Below, one piece after another: positions 12,796-34,756 of a stretch of 64,000 nucleotides of DNA (position 1 is its first letter; every line of letters starts with the position of its first letter). Position numbers and translations under genes: made by a program. This stretch comes from Brachionus koreanus (lineage: Eukaryota; Rotifera; Eurotatoria; Ploima; Brachionidae). The notes under the pieces are model-generated. The model was not told the origin of the DNA. It ran no database searches and saw only the letters and a list, made by a program, of their open reading frames with translations. The stretch lies in assembly GCA_016987375.1 (NCBI GenBank), contig PJRA01000263.1, forward strand, positions 6,167,179-6,231,178. Reading direction: 5' to 3'.

Positions 12796-14377
12796 CTTAT
12801 TAACATTAATTGTAATGATAAAAACAAACAGTGCCTAAAAATAAAATTCTGTTAAACATATATCACGGTTGAATAAAAATAGCGGTTTTAATTTTAGATT
12901 TATAAATAATTTTTTTAGATTTATTTAATTCAAATGTCTAAATAGATCAAATTGCTTATTTTGTTTATAAAAAATTTGAGACTAAAATATACAAATGCTA
13001 TCAAATTAAAGTTTTATTTAGACATTAATTAAATATCTAAGTTTTAATCTTGTCGAAAAGAATTTTAAAATATTCTAATGTCGTAAAAAAAAATTCTAGT
13101 AATAAAAATACCTCAATTGTTACACATTCCAATTGAACTTTTCTTTAAAGATTTTTTCTTGAAATATCCTTTTTTAGTTTTTATTTTCTAGCAAAAAATT
13201 TGAAAATATAAAAAAAATTAATTAAAGATTTAAAAAAAAAGGTTCGTCATTGTGAATAGAAACGGCTCTTTTCTCTTAATCCAAAATTTATATATGTTCT
13301 AATTTATCAAACTATCATATTTGTATTAATAATTTAAATATAAAATGATGTTCGTTAGATTACCGAAACATACAGGTTGAACGATTTTGTGACTGTTTTG
13401 ATCAATGATAAAATTTAAATAAAAGTTTTGAATTCCATGAACTTCATTAGCGTTTCGTATGAAACCAAACTTATTATGATGCTTATGTTTAATTATTGTT
13501 TTCAACCTACTTATAGTTTGTCGAATACAAAATTTAACCAACCAATTCGATTGATATATTTATTTTAATAACCTATTTTACGATGAAAAGTTCATAATTC
13601 GAAATAGCGATTAACATAGTCTGAAACAACTTATACTGTAGTTGATCTTCTAGATAGTTTTGATCTACCTTAAAAGTGTTACTATTGTTATTTTTTCGAA
13701 GCATAATATTTTCTTGGTCTCTTGATATTTTGAATGAGAAAACGATTTCATTGTGTTAACAATATTATTAATTTTATAAGGATTATTTTGAACAGAAATT
13801 AAAGAATATTTTAATTTTAAATTTTATTAATAAAAAAAAATCTTTAAAATTGAATTAGTTTTGCATTTCTTGAGGGAAACGGCTTAAATTTTAGGATAAA
13901 ATACAGTTTTTTACGAGCTTTTAGAATTGAATTATATTCTTTGGCTCTTTGATTAAGTATCGAGCTGTCTGCGACATCTTAAAGTTATTCTGATCCTGAG
14001 ATAGTAGACTTCAAGTACAACACACTTTGAAAAGTGTCTAACTTTTCCTATTATTTTTCAAAGGAAAGGAATTTTCAAAAAAAATAAAACTTGGTTATTT
14101 TATGTATTTTAAAGTCTATTTTAATTCTATGATATTTGTTCAGTTAAATTCCTTAAAATTAAATCAATTTTTAAATTTCATGGCATTTTTTTATACTATT
14201 AATTTTATTAGGCTAAAAAAAATCTAAAAAATAAAGCTATTTAAACAGTTTATTTAGAATTAAAAAATTAAAAAATATTTAAACAGTACTAAAATATTAT
14301 GATTCAAATAATTGAAGGCATTTGGTAAAATTGAAAAAAAAAAATTTTTATAAAATGGAATGGTGACTATACCATAT
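12796..14377. other. Intergenic, nothing recognised
   Basis: AT-rich spacer between the divergent-looking 5' end of the STRA6-like gene and the 3' end of CMIP. A 71-codon frame at 13326-13541 on the minus strand has no family resemblance and no splice partner. Confidence 0.6.
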
Positions 14378-17927
<3,550 letters not shown>

Positions 17928-19331
17928 TTTAACTACCTTTTATAGTTAGTTGAGTTGCTAAAAAATGTTAAAACCATCTAAAATTTAGCCATTTATTTAT
18001 TATAGCTTATTCAAGAATATGGGATATAATAAATATAAAATATAAAACGAAAAAGATGCTTTTATTTTAATCTCTCATTTTGTAAAATAAGCGTGTTAAA
18101 ACACGGCACAAATTATTTCAGATTGAACAATGAAGGAATTAATCAAATGCTAAGATTTCAGAAATTTATTAAGCAAAATCTTGAACCTTAATTTTTTTAT
18201 TATAATTATAAAATAATTTAAATGTTAATAATTAATTCATAAATTTTAGCTAAAAATCAATAAATATTAATGGTAAATAATTTGATAATAGTCTTAAGTT
18301 TAAAAAAATGCTGTTGTTTAATTAAAATTAATCTAAATTATTTTTTAGTCTACAGGAATCTTAAACGAGCTTAATAGACAAAAATTTAATCCTTAATTAT
18401 TGATTAAAAAAAATACACGTTAACAATGGTTATTATTAAAAATTTATTATAAAGGTGAGCTATCTTTCTAAATAATTTTCAAATTTAGAATAAGATCTGT
18501 TATTTAAAAACTTAAATAATAATAATTATTAAAGATAAAAGAAAAACATTAAACAAAAGGTTCATGACCATGACATTATGTAATTTCTCTAATACATAAT
18601 TTTAAAAAGGTTTACTTTTTAGATATTCAATAAATTTCATTTTAATTCTTATTGAAATTACTTATTGAACAAAATTAATCTAATAAATTTTATGAAAATT
18701 CAAAATAGAATACCAAAAATCGATATTTTTTGTTATAGTTTAACATAATTTTTTAAGTATAAATTTTGGAAAAAAAACTAATTGATAATTTACAAAAATA
18801 ATAAAATGAAGCTAAAACCAAAAATTATAAAATTATGTGCTAAGGTTTTTTTTTATGAATAGTTTAATAACATTAAATTGAAATTTTATTTTAAAAATTA
18901 TCTTTAAATAAATTATGAATAGATAAATTTAATATGACGAATATTATGAATTTCATTTTTTTAAATAAATAGATTTAATTAGTTATTTTTTTAATACGAT
19001 CTCATAATTTAAAAAAGACTATAAAATTTTAAGCGAATTTTAAAAGTAAAAATACTGAAAAAATATTTTGCTAGCTTAATAGAATATTCAATATTTGAAA
19101 TATTTATACAAATAAATTATGTGTGAATAACGTTTAGTCAATAGACAAATAAAGTATATTTTATCTTATTTTGCCATTCAAGTTAGTTTTTATATTTTTA
19201 TGTTAAATATTTTGAGACAAAATAAAATGCATTTTGTCGACTTGTAATTTACATTACCTCTCTAAATGCATTTATATTATGAAAGATAATACCCAAAATA
19301 AAGCATTAAAAATTTCATTCTTCAATACAAA
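17928..19331. other. Intergenic spacer upstream of CMIP and PAR-6
   Basis: About 1.4 kb between two divergently transcribed genes, so it probably contains both promoters. It is extremely AT-rich, with poly-A/T tracts. No RNA gene or coding exon is recognised. Confidence 0.55.
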
Positions 19332-20558
19332 ATGTCAAACTATACTCAAAATCAACAACAAGTTTTGGAAGTTAAAAGCAAATATGATGCGGAATTTCGT
19401 CGTTTTGGCTTGGATAGGTTTAAATTTGCTAAATTTGAAGAATTTTATCACTTAGTTGAAAAATTACATGGTCTATATGGAATTCAGTTCAATATTTGCT
19501 ATACAGATAAAGATGGAGATCTTTTACCGATAAACAATGACAATAATCTTGCTCGCGTTTTGCAAGTCACAATGGGTATTCTGCGCTTAATAATTTTAAG
19601 AAAAGGAGAGTGTTATCCCGAGAATGGAAATCTTTTCGTTAATGGGAATTTTCTACAATCAAGCAACACAAACTTTATTAATTCAAATCTATCTTATCGG
19701 CCAACTAATTTCTTAAGTCAGATAAAAGAACTTTCTACAACCTTGACATCTCACAATCATTCAAATTCATTAAAGCCGTTTGTAATATCCTATCCTGAAG
19801 ACTTTAGACCAGTTTCTGCAATAATTGATGTTGATATTTTGCCAGATACATATCGCCGAGTAAGGCTTCACAAGCATAAATCGAGTAAACCGTTAGGATT
19901 TTATATTCGAGATGGACGTAGCTTGAGAGTTACGCCTCATGGTGTTGAACAAGTACCAGGTATTTTTATTTCAAGACTGGTACCAGGGGGCCTTGCAGAG
20001 AGTACTGGTTTATTATCAGTAAATGATGAAGTTATTGAAGTGAATGGAATCGAAGTTGCTGGTAAAACCCTAGACCAAGTTACCGACATGATGGTGGCTA
20101 ATAGTTCAAATTTAATAATAACTGTTAAACCTACAAATCAAAAATATAATTTGAATCGTACCAATTACAATAGTTCTATTAAATCAGCTAGCAAAGTATC
20201 TTATATTGATAAAAACATACCAATTAAAAAAAAAAATGATTTTTATTCTAAAAATGGATCTTTTTCATCATCATCCATGAATTCTTCAACTACATCCATA
20301 AAAAAAAACTCAAACGCTCAAAAAGACCTATCCTCAAAAACTGATCAAAGTAATTCAAATTGGCAGCTTGACCAATCTCAAATTGTTTTGGAAATGAAAC
20401 CAAATCATTCGCATTTAGAAATCCAGAGAACATACAACGAATATGTAAATGATCAATGCGAAGATGATGATGATGAAGAAATATGCTATAGTTCAGAAAA
20501 TAATAAATTAAATTTAAGTGAGAATGATAATTCAGATGACAAAATTCTTACACTTTGA
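19332..20558 (+). CDS. PARD6: Partitioning defective 6 polarity scaffold
   Basis: A single-exon gene of 408 codons. PAR-6 joins aPKC, Cdc42 and PAR-3 in the apical polarity complex. The PB1 domain (about 13-95) includes FRRFGLDR and the acidic OPCA-type stretch [17 protein letters not shown], which binds aPKC. The semi-CRIB begins at [20 protein letters not shown] and leads directly into the PDZ domain (about 175-265): [40 protein letters not shown] and [18 protein letters not shown]. These follow the family almost residue by residue. The C-terminal 140 residues are low-complexity Ser/Asn with an acidic DDDDEE patch and are lineage-specific. The ATG at 19332 fits the usual start just before PB1; an upstream frame at 19234 is in another register. 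Confidence 0.96.
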   Translation: MSNYTQNQQQVLEVKSKYDAEFRRFGLDRFKFAKFEEFYHLVEKLHGLYGIQFNICYTDKDGDLLPINNDNNLARVLQVTMGILRLIILRKGECYPENGNLFVNGNFLQSSNTNFINSNLSYRPTNFLSQIKELSTTLTSHNHSNSLKPFVISYPEDFRPVSAIIDVDILPDTYRRVRLHKHKSSKPLGFYIRDGRSLRVTPHGVEQVPGIFISRLVPGGLAESTGLLSVNDEVIEVNGIEVAGKTLDQVTDMMVANSSNLIITVKPTNQKYNLNRTNYNSSIKSASKVSYIDKNIPIKKKNDFYSKNGSFSSSSMNSSTTSIKKNSNAQKDLSSKTDQSNSNWQLDQSQIVLEMKPNHSHLEIQRTYNEYVNDQCEDDDDEEICYSSENNKLNLSENDNSDDKILTL

Positions 20559-21224
20559 AAATATTGTTTTTTTAATTAATTTTTAGAAGCAAAACAATTT
20601 TAAAATCATAATAATTTCATTAATTTCCTAAGAAAGAAATTTTTTCATAATATAAAAAATAATGTTAATTAATTAAGTAAAATTTTTTACAAGAAAATGT
20701 TTTAACACTTTTTTAGTACATATGGGAATTAACAACCATTAATTTATCAATTTACTTCATATATTTTAAAAATAGATTCTGAGAATTTTTATCTTGCTAC
20801 TGAAAACGCTTTCAATATTCTTTATTGATTTAAATTAAATTTTTAAATTTTAATCTGCTGCCATTTACTTTATTTTATTAAATAAAATTGGGTCCTTTAT
20901 CATAAAGATTCATTTTTTCAATTATGTTTCTTAGATGATATTAAAAGCATTCACATTATTCTTTGAAATATAGGAAATAGCAGCAGCACTCATTCTTAAA
21001 ATTATAATCTACTAAAAAATTTAAATTCACAAAAAATATTTTTAATAAATTATGAGGTATATTCTATAAATTTGTTGCTACTAATTATTAAATTTTAGCT
21101 CAAATTAATTTTTTTTAACAGCTAATTTAAAAAATATGTAAAAATTAGAAATATAAAAATAAATTTTGATAAATTCTTTGCAAAAAATTTTTATATTTTT
21201 TAAATTTAGTCCAAGTTTATAAGC
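20559..21224. other. Intergenic, nothing recognised
   Basis: AT-rich spacer between PAR-6 and SLC66A2, which share a strand. No exon, RNA gene or repeat of note. Confidence 0.6.
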
Positions 21225-22243
21225 ATGAACATAATTGAAAATCAACGTGAATTAAAAGAGCCAAATTTAAGTAATACAAATACAGATGATTTTTATGCTC
21301 AAATAACTGGTTTTTTTACAATTTTGGCAAGTGGGTTTATGATTTTTGGCGGAATTATTCCTTACATTCCTCAATATAGAGTAATTAATCGTTCCAGAAA
21401 TTCTAATGGTTTTAGTACGTTAGTTTGCTTGGCTCTTTTAATTGCAAATATACTTCGCATATTGTTTTGGTTTGGTCATCCTTTTGAAATTCCTCTTTTG
21501 ATTCAAAGTATTATAATGATCATATGTATGCTAGTTATGCTTGAATTATGTATACGAGTAAAGAATGAAATGCTTCATTCGTCAAGTATGCTAGCACCAC
21601 CTGAAAGAAAATTTCTCGATTTTGATATGGACTATTTTTGGAAATGGACCGATTTTAAAAGCTACATACAATTTTTAATGCTATTTACTTTATCTATTGG
21701 GTTTTTGACAAATCTTTTAGTCAATTCAGTATATTTTGTTGAAGCTTTGGGTATTTTTTAATGAAAATAACCATGATTTTATGATGATTATGAAAAATAT
21801 CAATTGTATAGTGTTAATTTAAAGTTTTAGATATATCTATTTTTGAATTTGAAATTTTAAAACATTTCATTTCTAAAAGTTTATCGTATAATCATGGGTT
21901 TTTTGATTAAAAAAAGTTAAATTTCAAAAAAAGGTTTTCTATCAGTATTCACAGAAGCAATGCTTGCAGCTCCACAGTTCTATCGTAATTACGTAAACAA
22001 GTCAACTGAGGGAATGAGGTAAATATTGAAAAAATAATCAATTTATTTTTGATCGAATTTTTCTCAAGTTTAATAATGGTTCTTATGTGGACAAGCGGCG
22101 ATTTGTTTAAAACCATCTACTTCATTGCTAGAGATTCTCCATCACAATTTTGGCTGTGTGGCATGTTACAAGTTTCGCTAGATGTTGCAGTTTTATTTCA
22201 AGTTTATATGTATTCTTCGAATCAAAACAAAATTCTCAAGTAG
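21225..22243 (+). CDS. SLC66A2: PQ-loop repeat transporter-like protein SLC66A2 (PQLC1)
   Basis: Three exons (21225-21750, 21934-22018, 22069-22243) encode about 261 residues, close to the 271 of human SLC66A2. It is a seven-helix PQ-loop protein of endosome/Golgi membranes connected with phosphatidylserine handling. The first PQ loop is IIPYIPQYRVINRSRNSNGF, followed by NILRILFWFG as in vertebrates. DFDMDYFWKWTDFKSYIQ also matches the family loop. The second PQ loop is AAPQFYRNYVNKSTEGMS, and the ending VLMWTSGDLFKTIYFI is diagnostic. The second intron is only 50 nt. Confidence 0.93.
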
Positions 22244-22998
22244 CAAAAATTGAAATTATTTGGTTATTTTGAGTTTTAAGTCAATTTTCCAAATAAAAAA
22301 AAAATGAAGTGAAATAAAATATAAAATTAAAAATCTCAAATTATAAAATTAAATAATTTTGAAGTAAAATATCATTTCAATTTAAAAATAAAAAATAATC
22401 CTAACAGAATTTTAATTTGACAAACATCTAGTTTGAATTCATATTTTGTCTTTATATTTATTTCATTAAGATTTTAAAATAAATTCTTTCTGATAATACT
22501 AATTGCTTTGCTTATATATGATATTTTATAATTATGCATATGTCATAATTGTTATTTGTTTCGTAAAGTTTTTTTAAAAGGTATGTTATTAATAAGTTAT
22601 TAAATGAAATGATAAATTCTATATTAAATGCTTTATGTACTAATATAAATTTTTATGATGATAAAATTTTGAGAAATATTCAAGTGTTTAAATTTTTTAA
22701 GCAGGTTTATTTAATTTTGATTTTGTTGTAATTTGTAAAAAAAAATATTGAATAAAATTTACATTATTATAAAGAAAATTTTAAATACAACTATCTAATT
22801 AAGATTTTTAAAAGTTAACTATCTTGTAATATACAAACTAATAATTTAAAATACAGTATCAAATAGACTGTCACAATTCCTCGATTTAATCGTTATAAAA
22901 AAAAAAAAAAACAAAAAAAAACAAATTTTTTATCATTTCTAATTTGTAATTGCTTATAAAAAAATAATGCGTTATTAAAATTTGACTGTTATTAAAAT
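22244..22998. other. Intergenic, convergent 3' ends
   Basis: Spacer between the 3' ends of SLC66A2 (plus) and PITX (minus). It is AT-rich with poly-A runs near 22895-22925. No gene seen. Confidence 0.6.
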
Positions 22999-28390
<5,392 letters not shown>

Positions 28391-28665
28391 TGCTCGGTCT
28401 AGTTTTTTGGTTAGTATAACAGAATGGTTTGTGTGTTAGTCATGCAAGCAGAGGATCGAGAGTTCAAACCCACCAACTAAGAGTGAAAAAATTCTTAAAA
28501 CTATCTCTTTCATTAAAAAAAGGGAGACGAGTTTCGACTGGGTACTAATTGCGGTGATGTAGATTAACTCGATGCAGTAACCTTTGGATCAGGTCTAGAC
28601 CGTTGCTCAAAAAGGTACTGGAAAGCAGATGAGCGTCTCCTAATTATCCGCTATTATAAAAAAAA
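28391..28665 (+). mobile_element. tRNA-derived SINE
   Basis: A tRNA-like head with an A-box-like segment (TGGTTAGTATAAC, about 28408-28420) and a B box GAGTTCAAACC (28460-28470) at tRNA-like spacing, then an unrelated, unusually GC-balanced body of about 180 bp, ending in an A-run. GGAGACG (28523-28529) and CGTCTCC (28634-28640) bracket the body as an inverted pair. The head does not fold into a good cloverleaf, which argues against a working tRNA. Base composition is clearly unlike the flanks. Confidence 0.7.
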
Positions 28666-28983
28666 GACAATAATTTATTTTGCTAAAAGTACAATAAAAA
28701 AAAATATTTAAAACTTTTACAATTGATTAGAGTGATTAATTAGTATTTGATTATTTTTTAAAAAATATTCAAATTTATTTAAGTTTTAAAAACATAAATC
28801 AGATTTGTTTTACCAAGATAATAGTTGATTACATTGAATGATTCAATGAATCTCTATTTTTCAATTAATTTAAAAAAAATAAAAATATATATACGAATAA
28901 AATTTTATTAATGAATAAATAATTTTGCTTTTCATATTAAAAAAAAAATTGTCAAATATGAAAAAATGTATTTGTAAAATATA
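28666..28983. other. Spacer between SINE and TRAPPC8 3' end
   Basis: 318 bp of AT-rich DNA. Nothing recognised apart from the presumed 3' flank of TRAPPC8. Confidence 0.6.
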
Positions 28984-31900
28984 TTATTCAAATTTTAGTG
29001 GGTTTCTAGATGCCATTTTGCAATAAAAAAACTTAAATTTTTCATTTTGATTTTCGTCTATGAATATTTTATTTTCATTGCCTGAAATTTTTAGGGTTGA
29101 TTTTTCTAAATTGATAGTATCAAATATCATATCTTTCAAAATTAGAAAATTATTTTCTTTTTGTCGGATCTAAAATTAATTTTTTTTTAAATATTATTAT
29201 TTTTAAATTAATTTAATTTTAGTAGATTTTTACCATTATCAGAAAATAGAATATTAAAGAACTTGCAAAACCATTATCACATTTATTTTTGCAAAAATTT
29301 TTAATTATTTCATTTATTTCTTCAAAATTTGAATCATTTTTAAAAAGACTGTCGTTCACCAAACTAACATTTTTTTGATTGTTTTGCCCGGAATCGACCT
29401 TATATGCTTTGAAAACATATGATAGTTTTTTCGGTTTAATATTTATATCCGTGTTTTTAAATTTAGCTTCTTCTCTTTTTTTAAAGTCTCTTATTTTCCA
29501 GCTTTCACTAATACTGAAAATACTAAAAACAGACATCTCTTCCTAATTGATTTTTTTTAAAATTAGTTTAAAATCAATTTTAAAAAGCTTACTATTGGTT
29601 TTTCACAGCTTATTTCTATATTTCCCAAAAAGGATGAATTTTGTGAAGGAACTTTTATTCTTGTGACATTAGTTTTTATCATTTTTGTATTTTCTAGTGC
29701 CAATCTAAACTTGACTAAACGATATCTAAATAAGACAATTATTTAAATGAGTAGATTTAAAAGAAGCGCAATATTTTGTTCACAGACAGAGTCGAAAATA
29801 TTAATTTAAATGAAATGTCAAATATTTAAACTACGAGAATCATGAATCAGTTCAGTATTTGAAATATAATTTATTTAAAAACTAGAGAGATAAAATTTTA
29901 CTTATTGTTTCATTTCATTTTGCACAATAGGACTTTATATGAGACACAAATAAAAATTACTTACTCTAAAATTTTCGATTTTGAAGTTGATAAATTTGAG
30001 ACAGAGCTTAAGTTAAACTCCTGGTAAGAAAACAAAAAGTTAAAATTGTTTTTACCAGGAATTTCATTAGTCTGAATCCATATTTCAAATATTAACTTTT
30101 GTTTAGGCTTGATGATAAGATTTTGGAAAATTTCTATTATTTCATTGTCATTTTTTTCTAATCTAAATTCGAAGTTATTTTCTTAAAATAAAAATAGATT
30201 TTAAATAATTTTTGATAAAATCAAAATAGAAGTACCAATTTCCATATTTGATTTTTTAAAAAAAACGTTTGATTTGTCAGATTTTTTTATTCCAACTTTT
30301 ATGTTACCGATCGGTTTATCTTCACTTAGATTTAACAGTGAAATATTGATTTTTTGAATTTGATTGCAAAAGGTCACTTCTGGTAAGTTTTCGACGTTAA
30401 CCTAAAAAAAAAAGCTTCTCATTTAGGTATTAACAATTTTGATTAAAGATAAAAACTTGTAACAATGGCATTTTCTTGATGACTTTAACTTTAAGATAGT
30501 TTTCGGCATTGTTTAATAAATTTAATTTTTTCTTTAAATGCTTATTTCGTTTTTGTTTAAATTCAAAAAATTGTTTTGCAAATAATTGTTCAATTGAGTT
30601 CGGCTCATAATTATTAGATATTTCTAATTTATATTTAATTCCGAGCACATAAAGATTACCATCTGATTCTTTTGGCTTTATTAATAGGCTTACAATTTTT
30701 TCACTGTTACTTGGAATTAAAATTTGATCAATGCTTTTAGTCTCAGCATAATCTAAATTTTCGTCATAAACATCATCATTATTTGACAATAGTAACTTCT
30801 TGTTTTCTTCTGTTAGATTATGTTTAACAAATTTCCATAGAAGAACGCAGTCTTTTAAAATCAAGTTTATTTTTAAATTGTTAAGTATTTTAAAGCTAAT
30901 TTCTATAAATTCATCACAAAAAACTGTAGGTATACTATCGTAAACGATTGAACTATCATAAACACTCATTTGAGGCTTGAAAAATAATGGTGGTAAAGAT
31001 CCAAAATTAGACATATAAATAGCTTCTTCTAATTTTTTCCACAGCTCTTTTAACTCGTTAGAATCATATAAATTTGTTTTGAAATAATTTGAACTCTCCT
31101 GAATATTGATGCATTCTATGTTGGAATGATGAAAAAAATTTTCTTTGGGATCTAAGTTTATTTTTAAAGTGGTTGAATCAACAACAGGCAATCGGATTAT
31201 TGAAGCTAAACTATGATTCAATTTTATCGTATTAGTAAAATTAATAAATTTCTTTAAAATTGCATTTTCAGCTGATGAATCATTCTGTTCTTGATTTTTT
31301 TTTTCTCTTGATATTTTAGATAAACTTATCGATGAAACAGTTTTTTTTAAAAGAATTTTTTCTAAAAATTTTAAGGCTTCATGAGTATTATTCAATATCT
31401 GATTCTGACAACTTAACGAATAATTTATTTTATCTAATACTTTAAGCCACGATTTATTTAGGTAAGCTTGTAAAGCATTTTCATAAGTTTTAACACAATG
31501 AATTATCTTAAATTAAAAATTAATTGAAACAAAATGTTATTTTAAAGCTATTTTCGTTCTTACTTGATTATTGTTTTCAAATTTTTCGCTAGCCAACGAT
31601 AACAAAAATGCATATTTTCTAAAATATGGTTGAGATTGATTCAAAAAACAATATGCGGCCTGTTCTAAGAAAAGACATCTTCTTAAATTGTTGTCATTCG
31701 GATAAAAATTTATCAGATGGTTTGCAGCTTTTGTATGATTCGAAATAGCTCTTAATATTTCTGTTAAAAACAAAACACATCGAGTTGAATAAGAAGGATT
31801 TTTACACTCATTAATATATATCTGAAGAGCTTCTTCAATATATTGAACATTTAAATTTTTATAAAGCGATAAATTAGAATAAGAATATTGATCAGCTGAT

Positions 31901-33642
31901 GAACTTAAAAAGTTCGAAATCGAAGCCATTTCTAATACATTTGCAATATGATATTTGATGAATAGCGAGTTTTCGGATCCAGAAAAATTTGAATTCAAAA
32001 TACTGGAATAATCTTTTTTGAAAGAGATATAATAATTTAATGAAAGATCATAGAATTGGAATAAAAAGGTCAAATCACCCAACCTTTTTATATTTAAATC
32101 TTCATTTGAATGAACAAATTGGCTAGAACCAATTAATGTATTTGCAGTTTTTGATGGACTACTAGAATCTAGCGAATTAATTGTTAAATTTGATAAGGAA
32201 ATAGAAGGCGATGTTGAACTTTTTTGAGATGAACTTGTTAAGCCAAAAAATTTTTTTGAAATACTGAATCCTTTAAGAATATTTTTTTTAGATTGATATT
32301 GTTCATTTAGAACTTTAATTGTTTTTTCAGCATATGGAATTAATCCACGATTTAAGAATTCGCTAAAAAATGTTTTGATCCGATCATGATCACTTAAAGA
32401 AAGAAACATTCCATGTCTTTCTCGGTCTTTTAATAATCGTTTAATTTTGAATTCTTATTTTAAATCAAATTTTACTTTCTTCCTTTTTTTTAGTATCAAC
32501 ATATGATTCATTATTTATTTCATTCAATTTAAGGCCATCATCAATTGTATTCAAGTCATTTAGTCTACAATAGGGTAGCCAAGGATCAAAATCTTGAGTA
32601 ATTGTGTCTATGCTTTGATTTTCTAATGATTTTGAGTTAATTTGTAAAAGATGACAATTTGAAGATCCAAATGTATTTTTTAGTGATTCAAAAATTGAAT
32701 GAGCTCTAAAACATAAGAGCTCATTATTAAAATAAAAGAATTAATTTCGAAATATTTACTTAGATATTTCACCTTCTTGAACATCATGTAACAAAACAAA
32801 ATATTTATAAACGTTGGTAAAATTATTAAAAAACCATTTATTGGAACCGATTTGATTAGAATCGGACTGTTCTTGCAGCACTAACTTTTGAAATTGGTCA
32901 AGTGGATCTAAATGACTAGTCGAGGCTACAAATATGCCTAAAAAATACAAGTCAATTAAAACTTTAGTTTTTTTTTTAAATCTTAAACTAAACAATAAAA
33001 GGTAACTAGTAAATTAACTAGTATTTTATGTTCTGGTAATTTTAGTTTAAGATTAAAGTAAGTAGCATTTTCTTAAGAAAAATAATACAGCCGAGAAAAT
33101 TTCTTATAAATTCAAAATCTTCTTTAATACAGTATTTAATAAAGTTATCTCTCCATTTTTCGAACCATGGCGTATAAGCTAATTAATAAAATCAAAAAAT
33201 TATTTTTTAAATTTTAGTTAGAAATATTACTGTTAGTATTGATTTTGTATAAATTGTTCTCAAAGACTTTTTTTGGATATTTATCCTCTTCAACTTTACT
33301 AGATACACAAGATTGGAGAATTTTGTTTATTTCAATGGGTGAAGGATATATATGATTTATGTCTTTTATTTCAACTTTCAAGTTTTTTAGAGTAATTTGA
33401 TTGTTTGATGGATCCAAAATTTTAACTAAAATAAAAATTGAAGCATCAAAATCAAAACTTTAAATATAAATGAAATTAGTCTCACTTTCACCATTATATC
33501 TAGAGAAAGGTTGAATAAGTTCGACGAAAGTAAGATTATTTTTTCGACAGATGACTTCTGCATCGTAACTACAACGAACAGCTATTTGTGGAAGAAATGA
33601 TTCTTGAAAAAATTCCTTTTCCGACTTAAGTCTTTGACTCAT
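28984..33642 (-). CDS. TRAPPC8: TRAPP complex subunit 8 (Trs85 orthologue)
   Basis: A TRAPPIII subunit needed for Rab1 activation, ER-Golgi traffic and autophagy. Twelve exons join in frame: 33642-33486, 33425-33231, 33178-33089, 32937-32760, 32705-32476, 32426-31564, 31506-30457, 30401-30236, 30181-29965, 29725-29593, 29542-29234 and 29169-28984, for about 1,257 residues against 1,435 in human. Landmarks: FFQESFLPQIAVRCSYDAE and FVELIQPFSRY at the N-terminus, TPWFEKWRDNF, YFVLLHDVQEGE, LSLSDHDRIKTFFSEFLNRG, RCVLFLTEILRAIS, LLEQAAYCFLNQSQPYFRKYAF and KKMPLLQVNVENLPE. The beta-rich C-terminal part is diverged and ends about 180 residues earlier than the human protein. All introns are 51-67 nt except those at 29726-29964 (239 nt) and 33001-region spacers within normal range. 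Confidence 0.93.
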
Positions 33643-33922
33643 GATATTTTATAACTTAATTTAAAATAATAATTTTAATCTACAGATATAATAGAAAAAT
33701 TAATTTTATTATTAAAATTTAAAAAATTATGAAAATTTGATGAAATTTCTCATTTAATTTCATAATTAAGTTTTCTAAAAAAATAAGTACTAGTTTTAAT
33801 GTCTACATCTCAATCAAAATTATTATTTCATTTTGAATAAAAAATATTCAATTATAATAGATAATTTATAATAAAATAAGAAATTTGAATATTACAACTT
33901 TTAATCTAAAAAGAAATCTTAA
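33643..33922. promoter_or_regulatory. Shared upstream region of TRAPPC8 and GSKIP
   Basis: The 280 bp between the two divergent start codons must hold both promoters. It is AT-rich, and no specific element stands out. Confidence 0.5.
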
Positions 33923-34282
33923 ATGGATCATAGAGATATCTCGCTTGAAAATGAAGCCGAAAAATATTGCAGAGAAATTAACTTTGGTGTAAAATTTATT
34001 AAAGTGTCAGATAAATTAGATAAAAACAATTCTGTTTGTTATTTGAATATTACAACTTTAGAAAATCAAAATTGGTGCATTGAATTAAACAATCAAGGTT
34101 TCTCAATAGTTTCAAATATATTCGACAAAAAAGATGATATGTCTAGAGATTATCTATCTAAATTTAATATATCATCAAAACAGTTTGAGACAATTGAAAG
34201 TCTAATGTTTACAATTAGTCCTCTGTATTCTCAAAAATTTAATGAAATGGTGAGCGAAAAACTTAAAAAATTACAACAATGA
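33923..34282 (+). CDS. GSKIP: GSK3-beta-interacting protein
   Basis: A single-exon gene of 119 codons. GSKIP is a small cytosolic protein that binds GSK3-beta and, in vertebrates, also the PKA regulatory subunit. The DUF727/GSKIP fold is evident: VCYLNITTLENQNWCIELNNQG (shown in part), FSIVSNIFD and the C-terminal GSK3-binding helix region ETIESLMFTISPLYSQKF matching the vertebrate TVYSLLDTLSPAYREAF. Its length compares with 139 in human. It lies head to head with TRAPPC8. Confidence 0.88.
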   Translation: MDHRDISLENEAEKYCREINFGVKFIKVSDKLDKNNSVCYLNITTLENQNWCIELNNQGFSIVSNIFDKKDDMSRDYLSKFNISSKQFETIESLMFTISPLYSQKFNEMVSEKLKKLQQ

Positions 34283-34756
34283 CATTTTTTTTTTGATATG
34301 ACATGATATAATAAAATATTTTTATTTTGAAAAAAATCTAAAATAAATTATAAATTGATAACTTAAAAATCTATGAAAAATTGGTTATTTAAATTCGATT
34401 TGAAACTGAGTTTAAGATTTGAAAAGTATGCAAATTTAAAAATAAACACGTGTTTAATTGAACTTTTATTATAATTTTTTTGCATTTAATTTGCATCTAT
34501 TATTTTATTCAGAAATTTTTAAAGTTAAAAAAAATTGAATGCATACGATTTATTTAAAAAATTATTACTATTTTTTGATTTACAGTAAAGAAAATTTCAG
34601 TCTTAATTCTGATTCAGTTTTTTTTAAATCAGTCTTAAATTTTTTTTACTTAAATAAATTTTTAAATTTTGTAATTTAATTTTAAAAAAGATGAGCAGCA
34701 AGATTTATAAAGTTAACCACTTTTTAGAAAATTTAATAGATATTTTATTTTGAAAG
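34283..34756. other. Intergenic spacer with a short upstream ORF
   Basis: Region between GSKIP and the zinc-finger gene. An ATG at 34690 opens a 20-codon frame that stops at 34752, five bases before the zinc-finger start; it could act as an upstream ORF if it is in the transcript. Confidence 0.4.

Noticed and set aside
13326..13541. 71-codon minus frame
   Set aside because: No similarity and no agreement with splice sites.
28391..28480. Functional tRNA
   Set aside because: The anticodon and acceptor stems pair poorly and a non-tRNA body with A-tail follows, as in a SINE.
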